DNA of 64,000 nt from Cinnamomum chago (taxonomy: Eukaryota; Streptophyta; Magnoliopsida; Laurales; Lauraceae): positions 57,879,501-57,943,500 of the forward strand of contig CP142458.1 in NCBI GenBank assembly GCA_038049695.1. Reading direction: 5' to 3'. The position numbers and the translations under genes were made by a program. The number at the start of each line of letters is the position of its first letter. Position 1 is the first letter of the stretch. Below are positions 32,787 through 44,759 of the stretch, in pieces. The notes below the pieces were generated by a model. It ran no database searches. It was not told where the DNA came from and saw only the letters and a program-made list of their open reading frames with translations.

Positions 32787-32838
32787 CCCCTCAAATTGAT
32801 CCTAGAGAGTCATATAGTAGTAATTTGGTAATCAGAAA

Positions 32839-33639
32839 CTAATGTCGAGGCCAAGGAAGTCCTTTGGTGAAGATATCAACAAATTGAAGTTTAGTAGGGA
32901 CTTTAGGTAAAGAAATGACATCACGCTTAAATCCATCCCGAATAAAGTGGAAGTCTACTTCAATATGTTTGGTACGTTCATGGAAGACAGGATTTTCAAT
33001 GATCCTAATAGCCCTAGTATTATCCGCATGCAATGAAGTAAGAGAGGATTGAGCAAAGCCGAGATCCGAAAAAAGTCCCCGGAGCCATAAGATTTCAGAA
33101 TAGGAGGAAGACATTGCCCTATATTCATCCTTTTTGGAAGATCGAGAAACACGCTCTTGTTTCTTGCATTTGCAAGAAATTAGAGAATCTCCGAGATACT
33201 TGCACCAACTAGTAGTAGACCAACGTGTATCCTGACAGCCTGCCTAGTTAGCATCTGCATAAATGGTCAATTGAAGAGGATTATCATTGGGATAATATAA
33301 ACCACGAGTGACAGTGCCCAGCAAATACCGGATAACGCGCTTGACAACAGTCAGAGGAAGGTATTTAGGAGAAGTCATGAATTGGCTCACAAGATTGACA
33401 ACAAAGGAGATATTCGGTCGAGTGATGGTGAGATAAACAAGACTACCCACTAAGCGCCTGTACATATGTGCATTTGGAAAATTGGGTCTCAACATAGCTA
33501 AGAAAAAACTAAAATGCATTAAGAACATCAGACTTAGAATGCAATAAATAAATCTAAATGAACCTGTTGTAGTCATCAATGAACGTAACAAAGTACCTGA
33601 AATGACCATGTGAAATGTGAGGGGCAATGCCCCAAACAT
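32839..33639 (-). pseudogene. copia-2 RT C-terminus and RNase H
   Basis: 33244-33500 reads MYRRLVGSLVYLTITRPNIS, QFMTSPKYLPL and the RYLLGTVTRGLYYP motif, the conserved end of copia RT, then LTIYADAN at the RNase H start. 32839-33114 reads SSSYSEILWLRGLFSDLG, LHADNTRAIRI, NPVFHERTKHIEVDFHF and a final VDIFTKGLP, the RNase H end. A stop-rich gap lies between them (33115-33243). Above 33500 the text switches to the start of integrase (FRYFVTFIDDYN), which marks the deletion joint. Confidence 0.85.
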
Positions 33640-34423
33640 CGCTGTGAATTAATTCAAAACATTCAGTGCTCCGTGTTGTGGAATGAGGAAAATGTAAAGT
33701 TTTACTCCTAATTTACAAGCATCACATTCAAAAGAAATAGAATCAATAGGTTTATTTAATAATCCAGATTTAAACAAAGTAGTCATCGTAGAAGCATTCA
33801 GATGACTAAGTATATTATGCCATGACCGATAATTATTCTAAATAAAAAATAAATAAAACAACTGGTGGAAAGTTTTATTTTGAATAAATGTAGACACTGG
33901 TAGGAACAATAGTCTGCCATGCTTAGGCCCCTTCGCGATCACTTTTCCCGACTCCCGGTCCTGCACAACACAACCAGAAGAAGAAAATGAGACTTTGTAA
34001 TCATCCTCAACAAGTTGGCCCACAGAAACTTAATCGGCAGCAAGATGATGAGACACTAAAACATTGGATAATTGTAATGGGCCAGGGATATCACCAACAA
34101 AAGTGATGAGAAGATGGTCTCCATTGGCAGTTTAAACAGTAAGATTACTAGTGTAAGGAACCACATATTGTAAAGTTGTGGGTGAAGATATCACATGGTT
34201 ACTTCCGCCAGAATTTAAGTACCACGTATGAGAAAGAGACGAATTAGTATCTGAGATGTTCATTGATGCCAAGGCATTGATAATCATTTGACTTACCATA
34301 TTAGGAGTGAGAGGAACTGGGGACGCAGATTGTGATGAGGAACCAGGCTGTGAAGAAGAATCAAATTGAAGGGAACCATTGAAGTCAGATGGTGCATACG
34401 GTTGAGAAGTCACTGCTTAAGAA
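33640..34423 (-). pseudogene. copia-2 protease and pre-integrase segment
   Basis: 34132-34300 keeps HTWYLNSGGSNHVISSP, the copia protease active site with D changed to N (NSG for DSG) and A to G. 33838-34023 continues with SSSGCVVQDRESGKVIAKGP. Next comes a diverged SWHNILSHLNASTMTTL pre-integrase stretch with CDACKLG. Several stops and frame changes interrupt it. Confidence 0.8.
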
Positions 34424-35295
34424 TTAGGAGTTGACTGCGCATAGTTGCGGAAGTAGAATTTTGAGCATTCTTCCGACATTCTTCAATAACGTGACTAATG
34501 GCCTTACAATATTTGTAGATTTTAGCCATGCATTGATTTGTATAATGACCATATTTTTTATAGTTATAGCATTGAACTTTACTGATGTCCTGAGAAGGTG
34601 GTCTGGTTGTAGCGGCATAGGCAAGTGGAGCCTTAATAAATCTTTATTGTTCCGGAGTCGTTTTGGTAACTAGACGTTGTTCCTCCCATAGAAGTTCCTG
34701 AAGACAGTCATCTAAGCTTGGAAGAGGAGCTCGGCTCATTAAGTTTGATTTGACAGTCTCAAACTCTTGACGAAATTTCATGAGATACAGGTCCCGATGG
34801 CTATTTTGCTGTAAGGGAAGTAATTCTGGTAGAAGTGCTGTAGACACAGTTGAAAACTTGATCTCATCATATTCAAACCACAGTAGTCGAAACCCATTGT
34901 AATATTTATATATAGACAGGGTACCTTGAGAAAATTGGGAGATATCTAGTTGCAAGTGAAATTGTCGAGCAGCATTACCTCGTCGATAAATCTTTTTAAG
35001 ATAATCCCACATCTCATGGGCAGATTTGCAAAGTTTCAGATTGAGAATAAAGTGGGGGTTCAACAGAGCCTAGTAACAAAGTTTTGATTTTAACATCCTT
35101 AGTTTTCTAGGCTGATATCTTCTTGTTATCGTCCTCCTGTTTAGGTTCGGAACAATCCATGTAGCCCCAGAGTTCTTTCCCTTCCATGTAGATTTGAAAC
35201 TGGAAGGCTCGTGATGTGTAATTTTTCCCTTCAAAATGAACTAAGGAAATTTCATATTTCTCCATTAATAGCAGACTAGTAAGAATTCCAAACAA
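34424..35295 (-). pseudogene. copia-2 gag
   Basis: N-terminal part at 35107-35295 (LVHFEGKNYTSRAFQFQIYM, KELWGYMDCSEP), central gag-polypeptide part at 34644-35063 (AHEMWDYLKKIYRRGNAARQ, SRAPLPSLDDCLQELL), and degenerate zinc knuckles at 34424-34620 (CYNYKKYGHYTNQC and CKAISHVIEEC, the first with its second Cys changed to Tyr). A stop follows KKISA and frameshifts separate the parts. Confidence 0.85.
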
Positions 35296-36044
35296 GAGAC
35301 GTGGGAACCAACAGAAGTTGCAGATCGGTGATCAATTGAGGATGCAGTACGTGGGCCCCACCAAGTGATAACAAGAAAGGAAGAGAGGAAGAAAGAAGAT
35401 AGCACAGCGGCAGTGCAGAAAATAGCAAACCCAGCAGCAAAAGCAGCATAAAAAGTACACAAACTAGCAGCAAAAAACAACACAAACCAGCAGATGATCA
35501 AGCCAGTGGACTATCAAACCAGCAGATGAACAAACTAACAGCAATAACAACACAGATCAGTAGAAAAACAATGCACAGAACAGTGCGCAGAACACCCAAA
35601 AAACGTCCATGTTGTCAGAGTGAAGAACAACACGTGGACCCACCTGGTGATCTCTAGACAGATCAGAGATTGGGGATGAATGAAGAGTAGTTCTATACAA
35701 CTACTTGGAGTAGTCTCAGTCAAAACTACTCTAGATCCAAAATTTTGGGTGGTAGAGATGGAATCGGATTGTTGACATTTTCCACAGAAATCGATAGCAA
35801 GCCTACCTCTGATGAGAAACAATTGCTGAAAAAATCACCATAAACACTGATAAATCCAGTCGACCGGCATGGGATGAATCCGCAGAGGGGTTGATGAAGA
35901 TCTCAGGTGGGCCACGCTTGATTGAAGATGATCAGGGATGATCGGATGATGTACTGAAGACTTCGAGAACTTGGAAGATGTCAAGGAGGATCTACAGATC
36001 CTTGTGTTGAAGAGATTAACCCACTAGGACGTGTAGATCACCAT
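35296..36044 (-). other. copia-2 leader region
   Basis: Between primer site and gag. It includes an AGCA/CAACA-rich low-complexity stretch (35395-35590) whose open frames on the minus strand are Leu/Cys-rich and not credible genes. Confidence 0.65.
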
Positions 36045-36056
36045 GCTCTGCTACCA
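36045..36056 (-). promoter_or_regulatory. copia-2 primer-binding site
   Basis: Minus-strand TGGTAGCAGAGC directly next to the LTR end. It is one base off the usual TGGTATCAGAGC complement of initiator Met tRNA. Confidence 0.85.
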
Positions 36057-36348
36057 TGTCATCTTGAGAAGATGAAACATAGAAGCGAGAGAGAGAAAGA
36101 GAGAAATAGAGAGACTTGTGATGAATGGCGTGTCCCCTTTAGGGTTTAACCCTTCTCATTATATAAGGGTTGATTACCCTATTAACAGAATCCCATTATA
36201 ATGCAAATCCTAGATTATAGCTACCTAATTATAGAAAGTACACATAAGTTAGTACTAGACTAATTGTAACTTAACTAAAATACAATAGGTAACTTAAAAT
36301 ACAATTATTGGGCCCAAATCTGGCTTGCACAAATGGGCTTGATTGACA
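36057..36348 (-). repeat. copia-2 5' LTR, 292 bp
   Basis: Plus-strand ends TGTCATCTTG and TTGATTGACA. It contains a GA-rich block (36085-36115) and TATATAAGGG. The flank to the right is aaatt; the matching left flank is lost. Confidence 0.88.
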
Positions 36349-37124
36349 AAATTATTATTAGAGTGTGATACCGTAGTGTTGCCACCAACATATATACTTG
36401 GAAGAAAATGGTAACCTTACTCGCAAAGCTTGTTAGAAACTCATGGACTTTCGTATCTGCAAATGTTAAAAGCAAACAGTATGTTATTAAAAATGATATA
36501 TTCTTTTTTTTTATTACTCTCAAATTTTTTAAAATAAATAATTATTTAAAATATCAGAAAAAAAGAAAATCTCCACCATTAAAAGATGCTTTTCTAAAAA
36601 AAAATTAAAAAAACCATTAGATCAAAGTCTTTTCCTATCCTCTATATTATGTCGGGGCATCATACAATATATAGAAACAAGTCCGAGGCACTCTTTTCAA
36701 GCTTTGAAAGAGATGTGGTTGGGTATGGGAAAGGCTGGTAGAGATAATGAAAGTAAAAGAGGCTATACAGGGACCTTTTGAATATCTCCCTTAAAAACTT
36801 CCATTCACACTCGTTTCTAGGCTAATCCAGCCTCTTTTGAAGAGCTTAACAAACTCCTTATCTGTGGGAGCCAAGCATTACAGAGGCCAGATTTCACAAG
36901 TCCATATTGAACGCACCACAGTACTTTTAGCTAGTTGTGTCCCTCATTCATCCACTCAGGGCCTTTGACAACACAAGGGGCCCCATGGCGCATAGAGGCT
37001 GGAAGAAGTCCCAAAACTCAAAGTGTGTATTAGCTAGTTAATTGTGTTGTTATTCAATTAAGTTCATTTAAGAGCCAAATAAGTCTGGTTTAACATTAGA
37101 AATGTGTGTGTGAAGTTTTGTTGA
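36349..37124. other. Intergenic spacer, no gene
   Basis: AT-rich in the first 250 bp, then mixed composition. No domain or repeat border recognised. Confidence 0.55.
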
Positions 37125-39187
37125 GATTTTAGTCTGTCCGGCGATAGTAGGGGGTTAGAGCCAAATAGTTTGGGGGCCTTTTTCATAATTTTAGATTTTT
37201 AAGATTTTGGCACCGTTAGATAGATGTTTTAATTTCATTAACTTTTGTCTTCTGTAGCATCTCAATCCGGACCCTATATCATCATCAAAAGTGGACCCGA
37301 AGTTCATTTTGCTTAAAATGGACTTAAGTTGTAAATTTTCAAATATCCACCTTTATGAGAGCCGACCCATCTTCTTTTATCCTCATTTTCGTTCTTTGTT
37401 GTTGTAACTCTCCATTCCTCTCATTTTCTTTCATTCTATTTCATTTCTCTTTGGAAAACCCTTGTTGCATGTGAGCTTAGGAGCCCATCTTCATCAAATT
37501 CTCTCCATGATCATCTTCCTTGGAGTCTAAGCTTCCTTTAGATCTAATTTCCTCTGGATTTCATTAAGTTTTCATCTCTAGATAAGGATTTCTTCTTGAT
37601 TAGGTTAGGAATTGTTGGATTTTTTTTTTTTATATTCTAGGGTTATAGTTGAGTTGATTAGCTTCCATTCATTGGTTTGGTGTTGTTAATTTGGTGGGAG
37701 TTGGTTTTGTGATTTGGTTTGGGTGTGTGAAGCTAGATCTTGGGAGTTTGAGCTAGGGTTTGGTGATTTGAGATTTCCCTAAACCTAAGGCAAGTATATG
37801 TACTAAAATAGCTAGTGATGAATATGTAAATTTGAATTGAATTCCAACTTTGATTTCATATATTTATCTCATGGTTTATTTGTATTGATTTATGAAAATG
37901 GATATAGGAATGAATTGATGGATTTGATGGGATGTTATAAGGGAGGGTGTGTATAGAATATGGAGAGGGCATGACCCTATTCTGAATGCAAGAACAAGTA
38001 GAGGAAAATGGACTCTGATCCCTGCAACTGAAGCTCGAACTCTGGGACGAGTTCGGTTAACCGAACTGTTCGTTGTCGATTAACCGAACAAACAGACATG
38101 CCTTGTCGGTTAGAATAACTTGAGGATGAAAATTAGTAATTTTTGTACGGTAAGTTAGGCTCTCGATTACCCCTTCAGTTAACCGAACTTGTTGGTTAAC
38201 CGCCTATTAGACGCAAATTGACATATTTCCTCTTGAAACCGCCTATTAGTCACAAATTGACATGTTTCCTCTTGAAAACTGGGTCTTTTCCATAGGATTG
38301 AATGAACTTATAATACCATTTTGAAAAAATATTAGAAGACTTTTCACATGTTAAAATGGAAAATGTTATTTTCTTTTTATATGCATTTATAGTATGAATT
38401 TTTAGATATATGAATTTCTGAATATATGAACAGTCACCAGTAAGCTAATATAAATCAACATGAACTTATGGACGACTTCGTAGCTCGATATGAATTTCTT
38501 GAATGGTTTATCACATTGAACAAGAACTTATGAATAGGGTTAGATTCCTGTGAAAATCTAAAAAGGAATTTATGAACAGGGTTAGATACCCGAAATATCT
38601 GGTGGATAAAAAGATCTTATGGACAGGGTAAGGATCCGAAGTGCCGTGGCTTATTATCATGGTAAAAGCCTAAGTAGTGTATTTTCTAATAAGAAATTAT
38701 GATTTCATTAGAACTTATGAATTATAGATTTGATTAGAACTTAAGAATTTCTTATCTTACGTCTTATGGTTGATGGTACTATGTTTGAAAAATAGGTACT
38801 GAGTCCACCTGTATCGAGGAGTTAGTGGAAGAAGCAGCGGTTCGGACATATCAGTTTGATGAGCACGAGTGGTGTGCAGATGATGTCTATTGAGTCATCA
38901 TGACTAGCGCATGAGAGCCTCACTCTTAGTGTTGGATTTTGTTCTTCTAATAGATTGTATATAGAACTTTTGTAATTAAAACTTTTGTAGTAAACTATGA
39001 AAATCTTTTAAGTATATACAAGTTTACTTTGATATTGTACAATTACTTCTGTTATGTTATAAATTGAAAGAAAATTACAATCTCATCACGGACTTCGGTC
39101 TTGTGACTGTCATGTCATTAATTTCTGAAACTCTAATTTGACTCTTAATCTCACGTTTAACCCTGTTTTAAAAAGGGGATGTGACAG
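37125..39187 (+). mobile_element. Candidate long solo LTR (gypsy-type)
   Basis: No coding sequence. The right end, AAAAAGGGGATGTGACA, has the TG/CA style of an LTR border. The interior has features common in long gypsy LTRs: a transcribed GT/T-rich part, a segment near 38800-38890 (ATGATGTCTATTGAGTC), and a cluster of GGTTAACCGAAC palindromic motifs at 38051-38203. Small tandem repeats lie at 38201-38278 (about 41 bp twice) and 38525-38630. I could not find the left border or a duplication. Confidence 0.35.
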
Positions 39188-39429
39188 GCCATGGTGGGTT
39201 CATTCCTCACATAATCAATATGGCCCATCAAACAAAAAAGTCTAACTGCTTCCCATTAGGTGTCATGAAACTCAAACAAATGCCAACAACGAGAAATATT
39301 CAATACTACAATTGCAAGTAGTTTTAGCAAATTGTTAATTAATGCAAATAGAGAGTTTGCAACTATTGTAAGAAGCCATGTCATATTATCCCAAAATGTC
39401 ATTTGTGCCTACAAAATAGACACATCAGT

Positions 39430-39990
39430 GCCCATCATGTTACAATCGAGGGTTCCACAACACTATAGCACCTAAGTCTCTTATGCCTGCATAGACTGCT
39501 CACCATGCTCAGGCTCTTATTCCTGCACAACCCACCTTGATACCCGAACTGGTTAATCAAAAGATTCAATCTTCCTTTTCTTCCCTTGGTATTTCTGGTA
39601 AGATCCCTAACCATCTGTTTTGGTTTTACATTCAGGGGCTCTAATCATACGACGCATTCTTCTAACAATCTTGCCAATGTTGAAAAACACGATGGTGAAG
39701 TATGCATCCATACTGCTAATGGAGAACTTCTTTATGTAGATGAGATTGGTGATGTTGCCCGTTCTTTGCCTTTAAAGCATGTCTTTTTTTATCCTTGTTT
39801 AATCTCAAATCACCTTTTTAGAGGGAAACGAGTTGAAATAATTGCATCGTCTTATTTTCTCTCTGGTTGTCTATCCAGGATTAAACATGGAGGAAGGAGA
39901 TTCAGAAGGGGCCTATAAGTGGAGGACCTTTTCTTTTTCCAGCACCACCGAGGAATAAAGCCTTGGTCTCTTTAGTTAAGATAATTAGCG
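39430..39990 (+). pseudogene. copia protease fragment (copia-4, left part)
   Basis: Reads a degraded active site (SGxSNHTTHSSNNLANVEK) then ICIHTANGELL-like text, GDVARSLPLKHVFFYPCLIS and a frame-shifted GCLVQDQ. These are the conserved copia protease and linker motifs. The gag upstream is not recognisable. The matching pre-integrase and integrase start lies beyond the MULE at 50780-51125. Confidence 0.75.
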
Positions 39991-40151
39991 AAAGGTCCAT
40001 AAAGTTGAGTCTATCCAGCCTCCAGTCCAGGCAAATTCTGTTTGGCTCTGGTCCAATCTACTAGACTATTTGCAGCTAGAGGTCCCTACATCCACACGGT
40101 CACATATTTCTGGACTAATTTACCCTTGTAACTATCGCAACACGTAATACA

Positions 40152-41127
40152 GTGGTCCCTCAACGTGTCACTATTATTTAGCCCCGAATTTAGGGCATAA
40201 GCGATCATTTATTACTGATATGCCCCAATAATTCAGCGCAAATCTTGTTTTTTGAATTTCAAATTGCAATTGATTTTGATCTTGAATCTGAATGTAGAAA
40301 ATTTACGAGAGAGAAGATAGATCTTTTGACTGCCTCATAGTTTCATAGATTCATTGTTTGCGAAGCAGATTGTAGATTCAAAGTTTGGGAATCAATTCTC
40401 TTCTTAGTTGATTATAGTTTCGTAGATTGATTGTTTGGGAAGCAGATTGCAAATCCAACGTTTGGGAAGCAGTTACATTTTTTTTTTAGGTAAGCGAGGT
40501 CTTCCGTTCACAACAGAGAGTATGCAATCTTTCTTATTTAAATGTGTAGATCTATATATTTTTTATACTCATGGTCATTTTGATCTGTATGGATTCATAT
40601 TGTATAGATGTATGAAATGTATGTGCAGATTCTTTTTTTTACTTTTTATAGGTAGATTTTGATAGTTTTGTTATTCATGAACAATTAGATTTCTATGGGT
40701 TCAGATGATCTAGATTTGCTTTTTATATTTAGTTGTAGGTCTTCATGTATTTAGATTAGTTAGAGCCTAATCTATATGCCAGTCTCATTAGTTAGTTTCT
40801 TTCTTATCAATTTCTTTAACACTTATAAATTCTATCGAGAGTTGCATTGTGGTAGAAGTCATGTAATCGAAAATATGTGACCTTAGCATCAAATTTTTCT
40901 GACATCAAACAGACATATCTTAGTTGATGTAACATTATCTGAGTTCTGTACAAATTATCTGAGTTCTATATCGAATTTATCTGAGTTCACGTGAAGAAAT
41001 ACAAATAATTTCGCATATTTGGTAGAAAATCTGATAGATTTGTACATATCATGTGAGTATTTTACCTTCTACACACTTTTTCAATGCTGATGGCCCTTGA
41101 TATTCCTTGAAATTTTTAGATTTATAG
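40152..41127 (+). other. MULE left terminal and leader region
   Basis: Non-coding. It has a direct repeat around GGGAAGCAGATTGxAxATxCAA (40358-40475) and three copies of TTATCTGAGTTC (40935, 40955, 40978). These are the inverted form of the GAACTCAGATAA motif that fills the right part of the element. Confidence 0.65.
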
Positions 41128-41900
41128 ATGGCACAACTGTTATTGCTTCTCTGTAAGTATGGCATGTTTATTGCCGTCATTCATTTGAGTGAGAGCATGA
41201 GTTATGATGATTTGATGCGTCAAGTTTGTAACAAATGGAAGACTCTTTCAGTAAATATGGTCTGTTTCACTTATGCATCGCCTGGCCACCCAAAGCGCTT
41301 GCTGGACAGCGATTCAGATTTACTGAGCTTGTTCATGTTGGCGTCTTCAATCAAATTGGGCAGAATGGATGCATTTGTATCAGAATTGCAGGAATCGGTG
41401 GACGATGATCAAGAGAAAAATGGTGATGATTTAGTCGAAGATGCCTTGGCAATAGTGGGGTATGAGGGTACAAATATAGAGACAGATCTTCTTCCATGGT
41501 TTTGTACACACAGAGAAGATTTTGCTATCTTCGGGCTGGGCAAGTGGTATTAGAGATGTGGGGCAGAGGTTTGAGGGCGGTGTTGTGGAGTTTAGAAGTG
41601 TGCTGTGCAGATATTCGATTGAGGTTGTGTTTGAATTCGTATATGTGAAAAATGATAAGGTGAGGGTGACAAATGAATGCACTCACAGTCATTCGATGGG
41701 TTGTAGATGGCGTGTTCATGCATCGATTGAGAAGTTGACTGGCCATTTTTGTATCAAGACATTAGAAAATGTGCATGTATGTGGTGCGGCAGTTTGAACG
41801 TCGAAGAACAGTCGTATGAACTTTGAGACAGTTGCTGATCTAATGATCGATCATAATCGTGAGAAGCCGCTTACCAGACCAATTGATGTCGTGCACCACT

Positions 41901-42535
41901 CACTACAACAATTTTGCGTTTTTGCGATGCTAAAAAAGCGTCGCAAATAATATAAAAAGCGTCGCAATAAGTTAATTGCGACGCAAAAAACTAAGCGTCG
42001 CAGAGGGGTCGCAAATAATGGGGTCACAAAAAGATTAGCTACGCTAAAGACTGCAGCGTGGCAATAAGAGAGTATTTGCAACGGTTTCAAAGCGTTGCTA
42101 ATTACGTATCAATTGCGACGTATTATAAACGTCGTAAATGATTTATTTGCAACGGTAAAATTGCGTCACTAATTAATTTATATTTGCGACGTATTATAAA
42201 CGTCGCAAATAATGATTTATTTGCAACGGTAAAATTGCGTCACCAATAATTTATATTTGCGACGATTCTAAAAGGTCGTTAATAAATTATTAAAGGCAAC
42301 GCTCATATAAAGTTGCAAATATTTTTTTTTGCGACGCTTATGTGGTGTGGTAAATAATATTTATCTTGTTACATTTAATTATTTGCAACGCAATAAAAGC
42401 GCCGCAACTAATAATTTCTCAAAAAAAATATTTTTTAATATTTTTAAAATAGATATATTTTTCCTGATTTTATACCCAATCAATACAAATATAATCTCAT
42501 CATCCATTCACAAATCTTTAATGCAAAGTCTTTAA
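41901..42535 (+). mobile_element. CACTA-type terminus inserted in the MULE transposase
   Basis: Starts CACTACAACAATTTTGCG, as CACTA transposons do, and is packed with subterminal GCGACGC and GCGTCGC motifs in both orientations. A segment of about 70 bp (TTGCGACGTATTATAAACGTCG plus spacer) is repeated at about 42115-42290. The transposase reading stops at DVVHHS and resumes at 42536 with ADYGLTITYHP, which fixes the insertion point. The expected right terminus TGTTGTAGTG is not visible, so the right end is truncated or diverged. Confidence 0.75.
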
Positions 42536-42858
42536 GGCGGATTATGGGCTTACCATTACATATCATCCCACATGGTGGGGCGTGGAAAGGGCTAGAAACA
42601 AGTTGTATGGTGATTCGTCGCTATCTTTTGACCATCTTCGTTGGTATATTAAGGTAGCGGAAGAGGTGAATCCAGAAAGCCTGTTTGTGCTAGATTATGA
42701 CCAATCAACTATGTGTTTCAAGCGTCTCTTTGTGTCGTTCTATGCTTCAATTGTTGATTTTAATCATATTCGTCCTTTGTTATTTCTGGATGGTACTTTT
42801 TTAAAAGGTAGATACAAGGGAAACCTGTTGGCAGCAACATAGAAGAATGGAAATCAAG

Positions 42859-42970
42859 GTAAGGCGAAATGCTGTCTTTTCTGATATTATTGACACATTT
42901 CTTTTTTATTAATGACCACCATGTTTTGCTTACTAACTGGAATATAAAATTGTGTTTATTCATGCCACAG
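42859..42970 (+). other. Intron in MULE transposase
   Basis: Begins GTAAGG and ends CCACAG, 112 bp, T-rich before the acceptor. Removing it joins AATGGAAATCAAG to GTTTGTTTCC and restores the expected reading N-G-N-Q-G-L-F-P-F. Confidence 0.8.
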
Positions 42971-44025
42971 GTTTGTTTCCTTTTGCTTTCGTGGTGGTGG
43001 ACTCAAAGACGGAGGACAATTGAACATGATTTCTGCAAAATTTAAGGAAAGTTATGGTTTCGGATCACAACATTACTTTTATTTCCGACAGAAATCCAAG
43101 TCTAAAAGAGGCTATTTCAAGGGTATTTCTTTTTGCCCATCATGCGTTTTGCCTCCAACACCTGATGGCAAATCTGAGGGACATGTTTTCAAGTGGTTAC
43201 ACTAATGAATTTAGAGAGAGAATGATTATGATGCTTCGGGAATGTGGATATGCCCCGATCATAGCTGCATTCCATGCCAAGCTGCAGTGTTGAGGTGTGA
43301 AGGTGGCTCCAATGTAGACAAATTTCTTTGTGGATTGCCCCATGAAAGATGGAGCAGTGCATACTTTAAGGGTCAGTGGTACGGTGAGATGTGCTCGAAT
43401 GCAGCTGAATATTTCAACTCATGGATTAGAGAAGCTTGTCATCTTCCAATTACAAAGCTGGTAGACATAATAAGGGTTCAAATAATGGAGCAGATGGCTA
43501 ATGGGAAGGAAGTTTCCAGCAGATGGAAGTCAGTCATTTGCCCAGATATGGATAAGAGGCTGGATGCTTCTATCCATCTTAGAAGGACGAGGACAGTCAA
43601 CCGTTTTGAGTGAAACTGTTTACAATGTTCACTCTTGTTCATCAGCGACTGTGGACATTTTTAATCACATATGTTCCTGTTATCAATGGCAGATCAATGG
43701 GTTTCCGTGTGCCCATGCTTGTGCTGCGATTCAAAAGAGTGGAAAGGACCTGAATCTTTTTGTGGATCACTATTTTCACACTCATACATATAGGGCTTCA
43801 TACGACGAGCAGATATTCCCAATTCCAATTGTTGGAATGCCGAGCCAACACTTGCTGAAGCTGTTATTCTCTCACCTGTGGTTAAACGCCCAGTTGGCAG
43901 GTCGAAAAAAAGGAGGATCTTGTCAAGAGGGGAGATCACATGGCAGATAAAATGTGGGCGATGTGGTTAGATCAGCAGTCACAATAAGAAATCATGCAAG
44001 GAACCTATTTTTTGATAATTCATTG

Positions 44026-44759
44026 AATTAGACGTTGACTTTAGTTTCTGTCTAATATTGTCCATACCTAGCGTGTATATGGATTACAATATGAATTCTG
44101 ATTAGTGAATAATAAGTCAAATTGACATTATTTTTAATGCAGTTTAATGTGTTGCTACTTTTATAAGTAATTATTTTCAAATGTGTTTAAATTATATAAT
44201 CAGTGTTCAAAATTGATATTAAAATTGCATTATAATTGAGATTAAGTGGAATCGACAGCTAGAAAGAGCAATCGCAGGACTCAGTTAAATATGTAGCAGA
44301 ACTCAGATAATTTCTTTCAAAACTCAGATATTTTCATTCAAAACACAGATAATTTCTTTCAGAACTCAGATAATTTCCACCAAAACTTAGATAATTTCAT
44401 TCAGAACTCAGATAATTTCCACCGAAACTCAGATAATTTTATTCAGAACTCAAATAATTTCCATCATTGCATAACGCTCATGTACGAATACATTGACAAG
44501 AAGTTTTCATATACATTCATTCACAAATGTGACAATTAAATTCATTCAGGCATTTACAAATGTGAAAATTACATTGACAGAAATGTTTCATCAACATTCA
44601 TGTGAACAAAGAAAAAAAATGCATTCACAAGTTTGTTGTACTGGCACTTTTCATATACAGAGATTTATATTAATATGTTTTATCTTCACTCTGACATCAG
44701 ACTTTTTCAATACAAACTTGTTTGTGTCGTGGTAGTAGTTTCGCCGTCACTGTTCGAAA
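44026..44759. repeat. Intergenic part of MULE with CAGATAA minisatellite
   Basis: Between the 3' ends of the two convergent genes. At 44279-44465 about nine units of 20-22 bp read GAACTCAGATAATTTCNTTCA with small variations. The remainder is AT-rich without domains. Confidence 0.85.

Larger units (their letters stand above)
32531..36348 (-). mobile_element. copia-2: broken minus-strand copia element
   Basis: Right LTR complete (36057-36348), left LTR truncated (32531-32786), primer site beside the right LTR, purine tract (minus-strand TTTGAGGGG, about 32787-32795) beside the left. Internal order on the minus strand is gag, zinc knuckles, protease, pre-integrase, then directly the RT end and RNase H. 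Most of integrase and the RT core are missing. The left end is fused to a LINE inside a GA tract. Confidence 0.9.
41128..44025 (+). pseudogene. MURA-type Mutator transposase pseudogene
   Basis: Domains in order: PB1-like N-terminus (YDDLMRQVCNKWKTLSV, PGHPKRLLDSDSDL) at 41170-41400; the MuDR DNA-binding domain (CTHSHSMGCRWRVHASIEK) at 41580-41800; then, after a 0.6-kb CACTA insertion, the DDE core. The first catalytic Asp is in FLDGTFLKGRYKG, the second in ISDRNPSLKEA, then the FCLQHL C2H motif, and the Glu is in CSNAAEYFNSW. A SWIM zinc finger (CSCYQWQINGFPCAHAC) and a final CCHC-like site (KCGRCG...SHNKKSC) complete it. A GT-AG intron (42859-42970) splits NQ/GLFPF. At least four frameshifts and four or more nonsense codons make it non-functional. 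Confidence 0.88.

Noticed and set aside
35265-35501. Cys/Leu-rich open frames that look like a membrane protein
   Set aside because: Produced by AGCA/CAACA low-complexity DNA in the copia-2 leader.
41128-41553. Separate host gene of 141 codons
   Set aside because: It is the PB1-like N-terminus of the MULE transposase; the reading continues in another frame into the MuDR DNA-binding domain.
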